Positions 28,418 to 37,463 of a DNA stretch of 38,372 bases are shown here, one piece after another. Position numbers and translations under genes: made by a program. The DNA lies in NCBI GenBank assembly GCA_945902915.1, contig CAMDNJ010000013.1, positions 1 through 38,372 of the forward strand, read 5' to 3'. Source of the stretch: Crenothrix polyspora. Its GTDB lineage: Bacteria > Pseudomonadota > Gammaproteobacteria > Methylococcales > Methylomonadaceae. Numbering within the stretch: position 1 is the first letter of the stretch; each line of letters begins with the position of its first letter. The notes under the pieces were generated by a model. It worked only from the letters and a program-made list of their open reading frames with translations, was not told the DNA's origin and made no database searches.

Positions 28418-29296
28418 ATGGCCTGGCATCAAATTTCCGTTATCACTCAAGAAAACATCGCTCCCCAATTAGCGGATTATTTCAGTAATCTAGGCGCCGT
28501 GTCTGTCACTTATATGGATGCCGAAGACGAGCCCGTCTACGAACCGGCTATCGGCGAAACCAAAATATGGAGTAACACTCAAGTTATCGCCCTCTATGAA
28601 TTAGATGCTGATCCCGAGCTAATAAAAACTCAGGTTTATCAGCACTTTAATCATGAGGATTTGCATGATTGGGTGTATGAAGCCATTGCCGATCAGGAAT
28701 GGGAACGTGCTTGGATGGAATATTATAAGCCGATGAAATTTGCAGATAGACTTTGGGTATGCCCAACCGATCAAGAGCAACATGAGTCGGGTACGGTTTG
28801 CCTGACCCTAGATCCAGGGCTTGCCTTTGGCACTGGCACACATCCAACCACGGCCTTATGTTTAGAATGGTTAGCTAGTCATGAGTTAAGCGCTAAAACT
28901 GTCATCGATTACGGCTGTGGCTCCGGCATACTAGCGGTTGCCGCAGTATTGCTAGGTGCTAAAGTCGCTCATGCCGTGGATATAGATCCGCAAGCAATTA
29001 CGGCTACGATAAGTAATGCCTTAAAAAATAAGGTGGTAGATAAAATTAAAACCTATCTGCCTGAACAGTTCACGCCTTTTCAGGCCGATATCGTCTTAGC
29101 CAATATCTTAGCTAAACCTTTAATTGATATGGCTGAGCAGATTTGTGCCTTAGTGGTTTCGGGCGGTCAACTCGTATTATCAGGTATCCTACATGAACAA
29201 GCTGAATCTGTTATCAATGCCTACCAGCACGAAATTATTTTTAACCCTTTGGTACAACAAGAAGATTGGATCAGGCTTGAAGGCATCAAGCGCTAG
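28418..29296 (+). CDS. prmA: Ribosomal protein L11 methyltransferase
   Basis: PrmA trimethylates ribosomal protein L11 at several amino groups. From the ATG at 28418 the protein is 292 residues, equal to the E. coli length, and starts MAWHQISV; the open frame extends 29 codons further upstream but that part is not homologous. The N-terminal L11-recognition domain ends at EWERAWMEYYKPMKF. The methyltransferase domain has LDPGLAFGTGTHPTT, the SAM motif VIDYGCGSGILAVAA near 160-175, and the catalytic-loop ANILAKPL motif (N-I-L-A). dusB-fis usually follow in this clade; here rlmI and a repeat-flanked gene intervene. Confidence 0.95.
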   Translation: MAWHQISVITQENIAPQLADYFSNLGAVSVTYMDAEDEPVYEPAIGETKIWSNTQVIALYELDADPELIKTQVYQHFNHEDLHDWVYEAIADQEWERAWMEYYKPMKFADRLWVCPTDQEQHESGTVCLTLDPGLAFGTGTHPTTALCLEWLASHELSAKTVIDYGCGSGILAVAAVLLGAKVAHAVDIDPQAITATISNALKNKVVDKIKTYLPEQFTPFQADIVLANILAKPLIDMAEQICALVVSGGQLVLSGILHEQAESVINAYQHEIIFNPLVQQEDWIRLEGIKR

Positions 29297-29354
29297 CCAT
29301 ACACATCGGCCTTTTTGCCTTTAGCCCTTAACCTTTAGCCCCACTGAAACATCC

Positions 29355-30551
29355 ATGTCACTACCTGAAATCTATTTAAAAAAGAACGAAGACAAACGCT
29401 TACGCAAAGGACATCTCTGGGTATTTAGCAATGAAGTAGATACCCAGCGCTCACCGCTGGAACAATTTGCAGCGGGCGACCTCGCGCAGCTTAAAAGTGA
29501 TGATGGCAAAATCTTGGGCACGGTATATGTCAATCCGCAAGCACTGATATGTGCGCGCTTGCTATCAAGAAAACCCAATCTAAAATGCGGCAGTAATTTT
29601 TTCAAAGAGCGCTTAACGACTGCGCTGATTTTGCGTGAAAAGCTTTTTACTCAACCCTATTATCGTTTAGTTTTTGGTGAAAGCGACGGTTTGCCTGGTT
29701 TGGTTATTGATCGCTTTGGCTCGGTTTTTTCGGTGCAGATCACTACGGCCGGCATAGAGCAACGTAAGGAATCCTTAATCGCTGCACTGGTAGAGTTGTT
29801 TGAGCCCACCGCGATCATACTCAAAAATGATAACAGCCAGAGACAGCTAGAAGGCTTAAGTTTGGAGTCTGAAGTCGCCTATGGTCATCTTCCTGATTCC
29901 GTTATTATCGAAGAAAATGCTGCGCAATTTAAGATCGATATATTGAATGGCCAAAAAACGGGCTGGTTTTACGATCACCGCAGCAGTCGGGCTATGGTCG
30001 CTAATATTGCCAAAGATCAACGAGTATTAGATTTGTTTTCTTATACCGGCGCTTGGGGCATACCCGCAGCGATGGCAGGAGCAACAGAAGTGACTTGTGT
30101 CGATGCCTCTGAAAGCGCGTTAACACTAGCTAAAGAAAATGCTACGCTTAATCAGGTTGACGGTAAAATGCATTTTGTGCGCAGTGATGTTTTCGAATTT
30201 TTAAAGCAAGCCCGCCTAGATAATCAGCTTTATGATATTATCATCCTTGATCCGCCGGCACTTGTTAAACGCAAAAAAGATTTTAAACAAGGTTATGAAG
30301 CTTATAGGCGTTTAAACCACTTAGCACTACAAGTTTTATCCAAAAACGGTATTCTAGTTTCGGCCTCTTGTTCTTATCACCTAAGTCGTGAAAATTTGCA
30401 TGAAATTTTACGTTCTTCAGGGAAACATATAGATCGGCATTTAGTGTTTTTTGCTAGCGGTGGACAAGGACCTGATCACCCCATAGACCCTGCAGCGCCT
30501 GAAACAGAATACCTAAAAACGTTCTTTTGTTCGGTGTCTTCTAGCTTATAA
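29355..30551 (+). CDS. rlmI: RlmI-type 23S rRNA m5C methyltransferase
   Basis: This class I SAM-dependent methyltransferase of 398 residues matches RlmI (YccW), which makes m5C1962 in 23S rRNA. An N-terminal PUA domain (YLKKNEDKRLRKGHLWVFSNEV) is followed by the EEHR-like central region (FGESDGLPGLVIDRFG) and the Rossmann domain with LDLFSYTGAWGIPAAMAGA near 230. Motif IV is ILDPPALVKRKKDFKQGYEAY, and the catalytic Cys lies in SASCSYH near residue 347. The ATG is chosen because the PUA domain begins directly after it. It lies between prmA and dusB, a position usually without an intervening gene, so it may be inserted. Confidence 0.9.
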   Translation: MSLPEIYLKKNEDKRLRKGHLWVFSNEVDTQRSPLEQFAAGDLAQLKSDDGKILGTVYVNPQALICARLLSRKPNLKCGSNFFKERLTTALILREKLFTQPYYRLVFGESDGLPGLVIDRFGSVFSVQITTAGIEQRKESLIAALVELFEPTAIILKNDNSQRQLEGLSLESEVAYGHLPDSVIIEENAAQFKIDILNGQKTGWFYDHRSSRAMVANIAKDQRVLDLFSYTGAWGIPAAMAGATEVTCVDASESALTLAKENATLNQVDGKMHFVRSDVFEFLKQARLDNQLYDIIILDPPALVKRKKDFKQGYEAYRRLNHLALQVLSKNGILVSASCSYHLSRENLHEILRSSGKHIDRHLVFFASGGQGPDHPIDPAAPETEYLKTFFCSVSSSL

Positions 30552-30587
30552 AAGCTTTGAGCTATCAGCACGGCCATTATAAAATGG

Positions 30588-30775
30588 GGTTACCAACTTA
30601 AAGCGGGACAGCTTCAGCTTAGACGAAAGGCTCAGGGCGAAAGACTAAGCCTAGGAAGCTAGCAACTTAAGGCGTCACAGGTACTAGGCTTTGCCCTTTG
30701 CCCTTTGTCTGCGCTTAGAAGAACCCTGCCTAAAAGTGAACATTTAAGCTAGTGTCCCGTCTTAAATTGGTAGCC
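30588..30775. mobile_element. MITE-like element, copy 1
   Basis: The outer ends form imperfect terminal inverted repeats: GGTTACCAACTTAAAGCGGG (from 30588) and, on the other strand, GGCTACCAATTTAAGACGGG (ending at 30775), matching at about 17 of 20 positions. No open frame fits inside. The right part (30681-30775) recurs as a diverged direct copy at 31562-31663. Non-autonomous element inferred; no target duplication was identified. Confidence 0.65.
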
Positions 30776-30831
30776 ATATAAGACGATTAAAATCATAATA
30801 ATAATTAACTTAAGTCAAGGATATATAAACC

Positions 30832-31359
30832 ATGAAAGCATGTGACTCCTGTAACGGCAGAGCTGAAATTGGCAAAAATCATAGACAAGTCCCCGTTCTA
30901 CAAAGAGCGATAGGGCTAGTTCTTGTTTATTTGCCGATATTCACCTTACCTTTTGTATTTCTTAGTGCCTATTTGACTTATTATCACTTGCGCATGATTG
31001 GTGGAACGAACATTAAAACTTTCTCTGATTTTCTACCGGAAAGAAGCAGTCATCGCTATAACTTGAAAAATCAAATTACCATGCACGGCTCCTTTAAAAT
31101 GAGCCTGTCTCAATCAAAACTGTATTGGATATTAAACTGCACTTGGTATTGCCCAGTCAGTGTTGCCGTTTTTGAATGGCATGCTTATCTTGTTAAAATT
31201 GTTGAAAATTGGTGGTGCCCTTTCACCCATGAAAAGAAAGAAGGCTATAGCAACGCCAAAATTGACCAGTCGTTCTGGCATATCTATCCTGAAGACAGCG
31301 CTAAATTGCATGAAGAAGACAGAGACAATCCTATCTGGAATGAATCCGTAGATAAATAA
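30832..31359 (+). CDS. Hypothetical membrane protein between direct repeats
   Basis: I do not recognise the family. The 175 residues start with a Cys pair (CDSCNGRAEI) like half of a zinc ribbon, followed by one clear long hydrophobic stretch (about residues 26-50, IGLVLVYLPIFTLPFVFLSAYLTYY). A second aromatic-rich region with more Cys (LYWILNCTWYCPVSVAVFEWHAYLVKIVENWWCPF) may be membrane-associated. The tail is hydrophilic and acidic. AAGGATATATAAACC precedes the ATG. The spacing and Cys pattern suggest metal binding, but this is a guess. The gene is flanked by two copies of a MITE-like repeat between rlmI and dusB, which suggests arrival as a unit. Confidence 0.7.
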   Translation: MKACDSCNGRAEIGKNHRQVPVLQRAIGLVLVYLPIFTLPFVFLSAYLTYYHLRMIGGTNIKTFSDFLPERSSHRYNLKNQITMHGSFKMSLSQSKLYWILNCTWYCPVSVAVFEWHAYLVKIVENWWCPFTHEKKEGYSNAKIDQSFWHIYPEDSAKLHEEDRDNPIWNESVDK

Positions 31360-31367
31360 CATTTAGA

Positions 31368-31663
31368 TAAAAGGCACAAGGCATAAGGTCATGCATTTTA
31401 CGGTTAGCAACTTAGGTAACTCGCAAAAAATAAAATACCCTATAGGATGTGCTGAACAACTTGAAGCGCATCGCTTTATAGGCATGATGCGCTTCACTAT
31501 CGTTCAGCACATCCTATGAAAATGGGGGTTTATTATTGCGTCTTACCTTAAGGCGGAGCAGATACTAGGCTTAACCATTCGCCGTTTGCCTTTTGTCTGC
31601 TCTTAAAAGAACCCTGTCTAAAAGTGAACGATTAAGCTAATGTCCCGTTTTAAATTGGTAGTC
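31368..31663. mobile_element. MITE-like element, copy 2, with nested palindrome
   Basis: The right part (31562-31663) is a diverged direct copy of 30681-30775, sharing for example AAAGTGAACNNTTAAGCTA and GTCCCGTNTTAAATTGGTAG. The left part (GGTTAGCAACTTAGG near 31397) matches 30657-30672 of copy 1. The middle is interrupted by a separate palindromic element (31442-31517). It ends 35 bases before dusB, so it could influence dusB-fis expression. Confidence 0.6.
31442..31517. repeat. Long palindromic repeat nested in the MITE-like copy
   Basis: ATAGGATGTGCTGAAC at 31442 pairs exactly with GTTCAGCACATCCTAT at the right end (31502-31517). An inner GAAGCGCATC/GATGCGCTTC pair adds to it, giving a long hairpin of two stems. 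It has the look of a dispersed REP-type element and appears inserted into the MITE-like copy 2. Confidence 0.8.
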
Positions 31664-31698
31664 TATTTTACTTTTAGCTTAACGCCTGTGCTTAACTT

Positions 31699-32667
31699 AT
31701 GAAAATTGGTCCTTATCAACTCGAAAATAATCTGATTTTAGCGCCTATGGCTGGGATTAGTGACCTGCCTTTTAGATCGTTATGCAAACAACAGGGCGCA
31801 GGTTTAGCAGTTTCCGAGATGGTTGCTTCAAATCCAGCCTTGCGAGAACATAAACGCACCTTATTAAAGGCTGATCACAAAGATGAAATCGGCCTGCGCT
31901 CGGTGCAAATACTAGGCATAAATCCAGAGCAAATGGCTGATGCCGCACGATATAATGCAGAACGTGGCGCACAAATTATTGATATCAATATGGGCTGCCC
32001 TGCTAAAAAGGTCTGTTCAGTTGCGGCAGGATCAGCCTTACTAAGAGATGAGGCACTGGTAAAGAAAATATTGGATGCTGTGGTCAATGCCGTAGATATT
32101 CCTGTTACTTTAAAAATCCGCACCGGTTGGGATAGTCATAACCGTAACGCGGTTGATATTGCCAAAATAGCCGAAAACTCAGGTATAGCTGCTCTCACTT
32201 TGCATGGACGTACAAGAGCGTGTAAATTTAACGGGCAAGCTGAATATGAAACTATTAAAGCGGTTAAGCTAGCGGTTAATATACCTATCATTGCCAACGG
32301 TGATATTGATTCAGCACAAAAAGCCAGTTATGTACTAGATACTACTGGCGCAGATGCCATCATGATCGGTCGTGCCGCACAAGGCAATCCTTGGATATTT
32401 AAGCAAATAGATCATTTTCTTAAAACAGGAAAAGACCTAGAAAAACCAACTGCAACTGACATACATAGCACCTTGCTAACTCACCTTGAGCAACTATATA
32501 GCTTCTATGGCAATCTTAGCGGTGTTAGAATAGCCCGAAAACATATAGGTTGGTATTTTAAACATTTTGATACTATCAGCATAGAAACTCGAAACCAACT
32601 GAATCAAGCTATCAGCCCAACAAAACAATTAGCGCTGATTAATTCGGCCTTTAATCACCTACACTAA
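31699..32667 (+). CDS. dusB: tRNA-dihydrouridine synthase B
   Basis: DusB is an FMN-dependent enzyme that reduces uridine in the tRNA D-loop (U17 in E. coli). The 322 residues match the expected length. N-terminal LAPMAGISDLPFRSLCK binds FMN, INMGCPAKKV holds the catalytic Cys100, TLKIRTGWD and LTLHGRTRACKFNGQAEYE follow, and IMIGRAAQGNPWIF is the phosphate-binding region. A C-terminal helical domain completes it. fis starts 13 bases later, the classic dusB-fis operon, in which dusB is known to support fis translation in E. coli. Confidence 0.97.
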   Translation: MKIGPYQLENNLILAPMAGISDLPFRSLCKQQGAGLAVSEMVASNPALREHKRTLLKADHKDEIGLRSVQILGINPEQMADAARYNAERGAQIIDINMGCPAKKVCSVAAGSALLRDEALVKKILDAVVNAVDIPVTLKIRTGWDSHNRNAVDIAKIAENSGIAALTLHGRTRACKFNGQAEYETIKAVKLAVNIPIIANGDIDSAQKASYVLDTTGADAIMIGRAAQGNPWIFKQIDHFLKTGKDLEKPTATDIHSTLLTHLEQLYSFYGNLSGVRIARKHIGWYFKHFDTISIETRNQLNQAISPTKQLALINSAFNHLH

Positions 32668-32679
32668 GACCGCTAGCCC

Positions 32680-32964
32680 ATGAATCCATTATCAAATAGT
32701 GCCGATACTATTAACAGTGACAGTAAAAAGGCTCTCCTTTTACCGCTGTCTCTATATGTCAAACAAACCATAGAGCTCTATCTTTCGCAACTGAGTGGTC
32801 ATGATGCTGTCGGCTTACATGCTATGGTGATTAGCGAAGTTGAAAAACCTTTGTTAGAAACGGCTTTAGAACATTCGGGCTATAACCAAACTAAAGCGGC
32901 CAAAGCACTAGGCTTAAGTCGCAGTACCTTAAGAAAAAAATTAGAGCAATACGGCATCTCTTAA
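32680..32964 (+). CDS. fis: DNA-binding protein Fis
   Basis: Fis is a small nucleoid protein that bends DNA and stimulates rRNA and other growth-linked promoters. The 94 residues compare with 98 in E. coli. The C-terminal helix-turn-helix GYNQTKAAKALGLSRSTLRKKLEQYGI is nearly canonical, and the segment LYLSQLSGHDAVGLHAMVISEVEKPLLE matches the dimerisation helices. It follows dusB by 13 bases with no promoter of its own seen. purH is next, 62 bases downstream. Confidence 0.96.
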   Translation: MNPLSNSADTINSDSKKALLLPLSLYVKQTIELYLSQLSGHDAVGLHAMVISEVEKPLLETALEHSGYNQTKAAKALGLSRSTLRKKLEQYGIS

Positions 32965-33025
32965 GCTCCACCACGATTTGATTTACTCACTATTACAACC
33001 CTCTATCCATATATAAAAGGTCTGC

Positions 33026-34585
33026 ATGAACAAAATAATGACTCGCGCACTGATCAGCGTTTCTGATAAATCTGGTGTGGTCGATTTTTGCCGAGAATTA
33101 CATCAACTAGGCATTGAGCTTTTGTCTACGGGTGGTACGGCTAAAACACTTGCGGAACATGATATACCCGTCACTGAAGTTTCAGATTACACTGGTTTTC
33201 CAGAAATGATGGATGGTCGAGTTAAAACCTTACATCCTAAAGTACATGGCGGCATTTTAGGTCGTAGAGGCATAGATGACACCGTAATGGCTGCGAATGC
33301 TATTAAGCCTATTGATATGGTCGTGGTCAATCTCTATCCCTTTGAGCAAACTATTGCTAACCCCCATTGTGATTTTGAAACCGCTATAGAAAATATCGAT
33401 ATCGGTGGCCCGACCATGATACGCGCCGCCGCTAAAAATCATGCCGATGTTGCTATCATTGTTAATCCTGATGATTACGCTAGTATTTTAGCTGAACTAA
33501 AACTCGCTGATAACAAGCTGTCTGCAAAGACCCGTTTTAATTTGGCTCTAAAAAGCTTTGAACACACTGCTCGCTATGACACTGCGATTGCTACTTATTT
33601 AGGCAAGTTAAATGATGTGGCGTTTCCTGAAACCTTAAATTTACAGTTTTATCATAATCAAGCACTGCGTTATGGCGAGAACCCCCATCAGAGTGCGGCT
33701 TTTTATAGAGAAAAAGTGCCTAGCGCTGGCACGATTGCCGCAGCCCATCAGCACCAAGGTAAAGAATTATCCTACAACAATATTGTTGATGCCGATGCCG
33801 CGCTGGAATGTGTAAAAACCTTTAAGGACAAAGCTACTTGCGTCATTGTTAAACATGCTAATCCCTGCGGCGTAGCTCAGGCTGATAGTCTTTTAGGTGC
33901 TTATGATAAAGCCTATGCGACAGATCCGACCTCAGCCTTTGGCGGCATTATCGCCTTTAATCAAGAGCTCGATGAACAAACTGCGGCAGAAATCATCAGC
34001 CGCCAATTTGTTGAAGTGATAATTGCACCTACCATAGCACCGGCAGCCTTAGCCGTATTAGCAACAAAACAAAATATTCGCGTATTAGCTTGTGGCTTAT
34101 GGGAAAGTGTTAATACGCCTTCTTTTGATTTCAAGCGTGTTGCCGGTGGTCTTTTAGTTCAAGACAAAGATTTTGGTGAAATAACACTAGACGATCTTAA
34201 AGTTGTGAGTCAACGCACACCTACTGAACAAGAATTAGCAGATTTATTATTCGCTTGGAAAGTAGCCAAATTCGTTAAATCTAATGCCATTGTTTACTGC
34301 AAAGATGGCCAGACCATTGGTGTAGGCGCAGGACAAATGAGCCGTGTTTATTCTGCTAAAATTGCTGGCATAAAAGCTGCCGATGAAGGCTTAGTTGTAC
34401 CCGGTTCAGCTTTAGCATCTGACGCGTTCTTTCCCTTTAGAGATGGCATAGATGCAGCCGCAGAAGCAGGCATTACCGCCATTATTCAACCGGGCGGCTC
34501 TATGCGTGATAACGAAGTGATAGCTGCGGCCAATGAACACAACATTGCTATGGTCTTCACCGGCATGCGCCATTTTCGACATTAA
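33026..34585 (+). CDS. purH: Bifunctional AICAR transformylase / IMP cyclohydrolase
   Basis: PurH performs the last two steps of IMP synthesis. The 519 residues compare with 529 in E. coli. The N-terminal MGS-like IMP cyclohydrolase domain shows [46 protein letters not shown] and VVNLYPF. The AICAR transformylase domain shows [13 protein letters not shown], the catalytic KHANPCGVA and SNAIVYC. AAGG before the ATG supports the start. It pairs with purD 47 bases downstream. Confidence 0.97.
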   Translation: MNKIMTRALISVSDKSGVVDFCRELHQLGIELLSTGGTAKTLAEHDIPVTEVSDYTGFPEMMDGRVKTLHPKVHGGILGRRGIDDTVMAANAIKPIDMVVVNLYPFEQTIANPHCDFETAIENIDIGGPTMIRAAAKNHADVAIIVNPDDYASILAELKLADNKLSAKTRFNLALKSFEHTARYDTAIATYLGKLNDVAFPETLNLQFYHNQALRYGENPHQSAAFYREKVPSAGTIAAAHQHQGKELSYNNIVDADAALECVKTFKDKATCVIVKHANPCGVAQADSLLGAYDKAYATDPTSAFGGIIAFNQELDEQTAAEIISRQFVEVIIAPTIAPAALAVLATKQNIRVLACGLWESVNTPSFDFKRVAGGLLVQDKDFGEITLDDLKVVSQRTPTEQELADLLFAWKVAKFVKSNAIVYCKDGQTIGVGAGQMSRVYSAKIAGIKAADEGLVVPGSALASDAFFPFRDGIDAAAEAGITAIIQPGGSMRDNEVIAAANEHNIAMVFTGMRHFRH

Positions 34586-34592
34586 TTTAAAC

Positions 34593-34615
34593 ACGGCGTA
34601 ACACTTTTACGCCGT
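34593..34615 (+). promoter_or_regulatory. Hairpin between purH and purD
   Basis: ACGGCGTAA (34593-34601) pairs perfectly with TTACGCCGT (34607-34615) around a five-base loop, starting seven bases after the purH stop and ending 17 bases before purD. There is no U-tract, so it looks more like an mRNA-processing or stability stem than a full terminator. Confidence 0.55.
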
Positions 34616-34632
34616 CTTGCAGAGACTCCCTT

Positions 34633-35904
34633 ATGAAAATCCTCATCGTTGGTAGCGGTGGTCGTGAACACGCCCTCGCTTGGAAAGCTAAACAATCTCC
34701 TAAAGTTACCCAAGTCTTTGTAGCCCCAGGCAATCCAGGCACAGCTTTAGAAGCTGGCGTTGAAAACATCGCACTGGCTGTTGATGACATTTCTGGCTTA
34801 CTGGCTTTTGCCCAACAAGAACACATCGATTTAACTATTATTGGCCCAGAAATTCCTTTGGTCTTAGGTATCGTTGATAGTTTTCAAGCCGCTGGCCTAA
34901 AATGTTTTGGCCCCAGCGCCCTCGCTGCACAACTTGAAGGCTCTAAGTCTTTTTGTAAAGATTTCATGATACGCCATCATATTCCCACAGCTGCTTATCA
35001 AAGCTTTACCGATACCGAGCTAGCTATTGCTTATATTAAACTACAAGGTGCGCCTATAGTTGTTAAAGCCGACGGCTTGGCTGCTGGTAAAGGTGTGATC
35101 GTTGCCCTAAACGAACAAGCCGCGATAGATGCGGTCATCGATATGCTCTCAGGCAATGTCTTTGGTAGTGCTGGCAATCGAGTGGTTATCGAAGAATTTT
35201 TAGTCGGCGAAGAAGCCAGCTTCATTGTTATTGCCGACGGCAAAAATGCACTGGCGATGGCCACTTCACAAGATCACAAAGCGCGTGATAATAATGATTT
35301 AGGACCCAACACTGGCGGCATGGGTGCTTATTCACCCGCTCCCGTGGTAACGCCAGAAATTCATGAGCGCGTCATGCGTGATGTCATCGCCCCTACCTTA
35401 AAAGGTATGGCTAACGATGGCCTACCTTACACTGGCTTTCTTTATGCGGGCTTAATGATTAGTCCAGATGGCACTATTAAAGTATTGGAATATAACTGCC
35501 GATTTGGCGATCCTGAAACACAGCCCATCATGATGCGGATGAAAAGTGACCTAGTCGAACTCTGTGAAGCTGCTTTGGCTGGTGAGTTAGATAAAGCCCA
35601 CAGCGAATGGGATGAGCGAGCTGCTTTAGCCGTAGTCTTGGCCGCTGGCGGCTATCCAGACAGCTATCAACAAGGTGCGATTATTTCTGGCTTACCCGAA
35701 CAAGAACAAACTGAGTGCAAAGTATTTCATGCAGGGACTAAAAAGGTCGGTGACAACATAGTGACTGCCGGAGGTCGTGTGTTATCGGCTTGCGCATTAG
35801 GATCAGATATTAAAACCGCACAAACCAATGCCTATAAACTGGCCAATAGCCTATATTGGGATGGCGTTTATTACCGTACTGACATTGGCTTTAAAGCGAT
35901 TTAA
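34633..35904 (+). CDS. purD: Phosphoribosylamine-glycine ligase
   Basis: PurD is an ATP-grasp enzyme that joins phosphoribosylamine to glycine (GAR synthesis) in purine biosynthesis. The 423 residues compare with 429 in E. coli. Motifs: MKILIVGSGGREHALAWK at the start, IDLTIIGPEIPLVLGIVD, the ATP-grasp lid VVKADGLAAGKGVIVA near 141-156, EEFLVGEEASFI, the signature RFGDPETQP near 295 and the C-terminal YYRTDIG. It follows purH as in E. coli purHD; a PUR-box was not seen. Confidence 0.97.
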   Translation: MKILIVGSGGREHALAWKAKQSPKVTQVFVAPGNPGTALEAGVENIALAVDDISGLLAFAQQEHIDLTIIGPEIPLVLGIVDSFQAAGLKCFGPSALAAQLEGSKSFCKDFMIRHHIPTAAYQSFTDTELAIAYIKLQGAPIVVKADGLAAGKGVIVALNEQAAIDAVIDMLSGNVFGSAGNRVVIEEFLVGEEASFIVIADGKNALAMATSQDHKARDNNDLGPNTGGMGAYSPAPVVTPEIHERVMRDVIAPTLKGMANDGLPYTGFLYAGLMISPDGTIKVLEYNCRFGDPETQPIMMRMKSDLVELCEAALAGELDKAHSEWDERAALAVVLAAGGYPDSYQQGAIISGLPEQEQTECKVFHAGTKKVGDNIVTAGGRVLSACALGSDIKTAQTNAYKLANSLYWDGVYYRTDIGFKAI

Positions 35905-36480
35905 ATTTAAAAGCTAATTTTGTAGATTGATCGGGTGGCGATAACGGTGATGCCTGTTATCCCTCCTGCATCACCGAACGTATCCAGCCTTAGGAATGAA
36001 AGGCTTTCAGCGCTCCCCGCCGACACATCTTACCTTTGGATGCTCCAGTGCTCAGCTTGCTATTTGTGGCCTTGGCTTCGACCTGTATCCATCAGATGAT
36101 TTCCAATCACCGCTAGTTAGGAAATCGCCGTAGTTGCCGTTCTTTTCTATTTCAAATGACCATTCGCTTCGCTTGACAGTCTTTTCGTTGTATCTCGATT
36201 CTTTCAGTCCTTTGCTCTGACAAGACATATTCGCTATTTCGGTTTCTGCTGATTTTTTTAAGTCTTTCACTTCGAAGATCTACCCAGATATAAAACATTG
36301 GCTGAAGTAAGTGCACAAAAATGGATTATGGGGTGTCAAATGACGTTAGGCGACAGCTTTGTCCTTTGCTAGATTTCATTGATGGATAATTGGTCACAAT
36401 GAAATAACCTTCGAACTTTTGCGAATGTAGACATGTAATTCACTCTTGATTTACACCGGCTTAATAACTAAGCAGGATAC

Positions 36481-36654
36481 ATGGATTACCTAGTAATTTT
36501 CAATCAGCGCCAACAAATCAAAATGATATCGGAAGTTTTTGCATTGATAGAGGAAAAGGTCATGCTAAAACTCATTTACCGATTGCGAAAAACACTAAAC
36601 CTCAAAACACCCTATGCGTTATTTATTGGCGATGACAAACGGCAGACTGCATAG
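36481..36654 (+). pseudogene. Fragment resembling the C-terminus of an IS30-family transposase
   Basis: The frame encodes IYRLRKTLNLKTPYALFIG near its end. It resembles the L-N-x-R-P-R-K-x-L-G-x-x-T-P-x-E-V-F block that closes IS30 transposases, with several key residues changed. Only about 57 codons remain and the N-terminal part is not detected. An alternative is a chance similarity. Confidence 0.45.
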
Positions 36655-36890
36655 TTATTAGAATTGCAATTCAGAATCGAATTCGCCTTCCATATAGATT
36701 ATTAATCCTAAAAATAACATCTCCCTACATTTAAACAAGGCTTATTTTTGATTAGGCCAAAGTCCGCAACATATCAATTAACTATATGATAATAAATAGT
36801 ATTTTTTTATATATAATTTTTAATTATTGTTTTATAGAAGCTGATTGATAAGTTTTTGTTAAAAAATAGGGTATTCGAATGAAATCTTCC

Positions 36891-36919
36891 TTGACTGGAA
36901 GCTGTTTGGAATTTATAGT
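36891..36919 (+). promoter_or_regulatory. Sigma-70 promoter of the mraZ-rsmH operon
   Basis: TTGACT (36891-36896) is followed after exactly 17 bases by TATAGT (36914-36919), both close to consensus. The expected transcript start (near 36925-36928) falls at the edge of the MraZ boxes. Confidence 0.75.
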
Positions 36920-36926
36920 GTTAAAA

Positions 36927-36956
36927 AAGTGGTAAAAAGTGGTGGTAAGTGGTTAT
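36927..36956 (+). promoter_or_regulatory. Three phased MraZ-box repeats (autoregulatory operator)
   Basis: AAGTGG occurs at 36927-36932, 36937-36942 and 36947-36952, exactly 10 bases apart. The known MraZ operator consists of short GTG/TGGG-type repeats at a 10-bp period upstream of mraZ, bound by the ring-shaped MraZ multimer. Overlap with the predicted transcription start suggests autorepression. Confidence 0.8.
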
Positions 36957-36979
36957 TTTTAGAGAATTTTGGGGGTTTT

Positions 36980-37447
36980 TTGTTTCGAGGCATAAGTTCG
37001 ATCAATTTAGATGATAAGGGTCGTCTTGCAATTCCAACACGTTACCGTGAAGAATTGCAAGATTGCTGTGATCGTCAAATGGTGGTAACTGTTGCAGTAA
37101 ATGAACAGTGCGTTGGTGAGCATGGTTGTTTATGGCTGTATCCGCTTCCAGAATGGGAGAAATTAGAGCTAACGATAAGTAAATTGCCCACATTGAATAA
37201 AATGGCAGGGAAATTAAGGCGTTTTGTTATAGGTAACGCATCTGAGTGTGAGATGGATGGTCAAGGACGATTATTATTGCCAGAGAAGTTAAGAAAATTT
37301 TCTCAGATGGATAAAAAAATTGTTCTAGTTGGTCAGTTGAATAAATTTGAGATTTGGAATGACGATGCTTGGATAGCTAAAGAGCAGCAATGGTTAGATG
37401 GTGGTGATAATGACGGCTTGGAAGAGTTAGGGACATTGTCATTTTAA
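36980..37447 (+). CDS. mraZ: MraZ, transcriptional regulator of the dcw cluster
   Basis: MraZ is an AbrB-like DNA-binding protein that represses its own dcw operon. From the TTG at 36980 it is 155 residues (152 in E. coli) and starts MFRGISSINLDDKGRLAIPTRY, the family N-terminus. Two SpoVT/AbrB-type domains each contain a D-x-x-G-R core: DDKGR and DGQGR. VGQLNKFEIWND is also conserved. The frame extends to a GTG at 36929, but that overlaps the promoter start and MraZ boxes. GGGGG sits four bases before the TTG; the tight spacing and weak start codon imply low translation. rsmH begins 16 bases downstream. Confidence 0.93.
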   Translation: MFRGISSINLDDKGRLAIPTRYREELQDCCDRQMVVTVAVNEQCVGEHGCLWLYPLPEWEKLELTISKLPTLNKMAGKLRRFVIGNASECEMDGQGRLLLPEKLRKFSQMDKKIVLVGQLNKFEIWNDDAWIAKEQQWLDGGDNDGLEELGTLSF

Positions 37448-37463
37448 TACGGGGGAATTGTTA

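Larger units (their letters stand above)
35905..36928. other. About 1 kb gene-poor region between purD and mraZ
   Basis: No intact gene is supported. A perfect nine-bp inverted repeat CGGTGATGC/GCATCACCG lies at 35945-35976, 40 bases after purD. A minus-strand frame (36270 to 36052, GTG start, 72 codons, MKDLKKSAETEIANMSCQ...) has a plausible composition but no ribosome site and no recognised family; it may be a remnant. An IS30-like fragment is at 36481-36654. The right end holds the mraZ promoter. Confidence 0.5.

Noticed and set aside
36929-36979. Upstream GTG start of mraZ
   Set aside because: It lies at the predicted transcript start inside the MraZ boxes, and the extra 17 residues are not in MraZ homologues.
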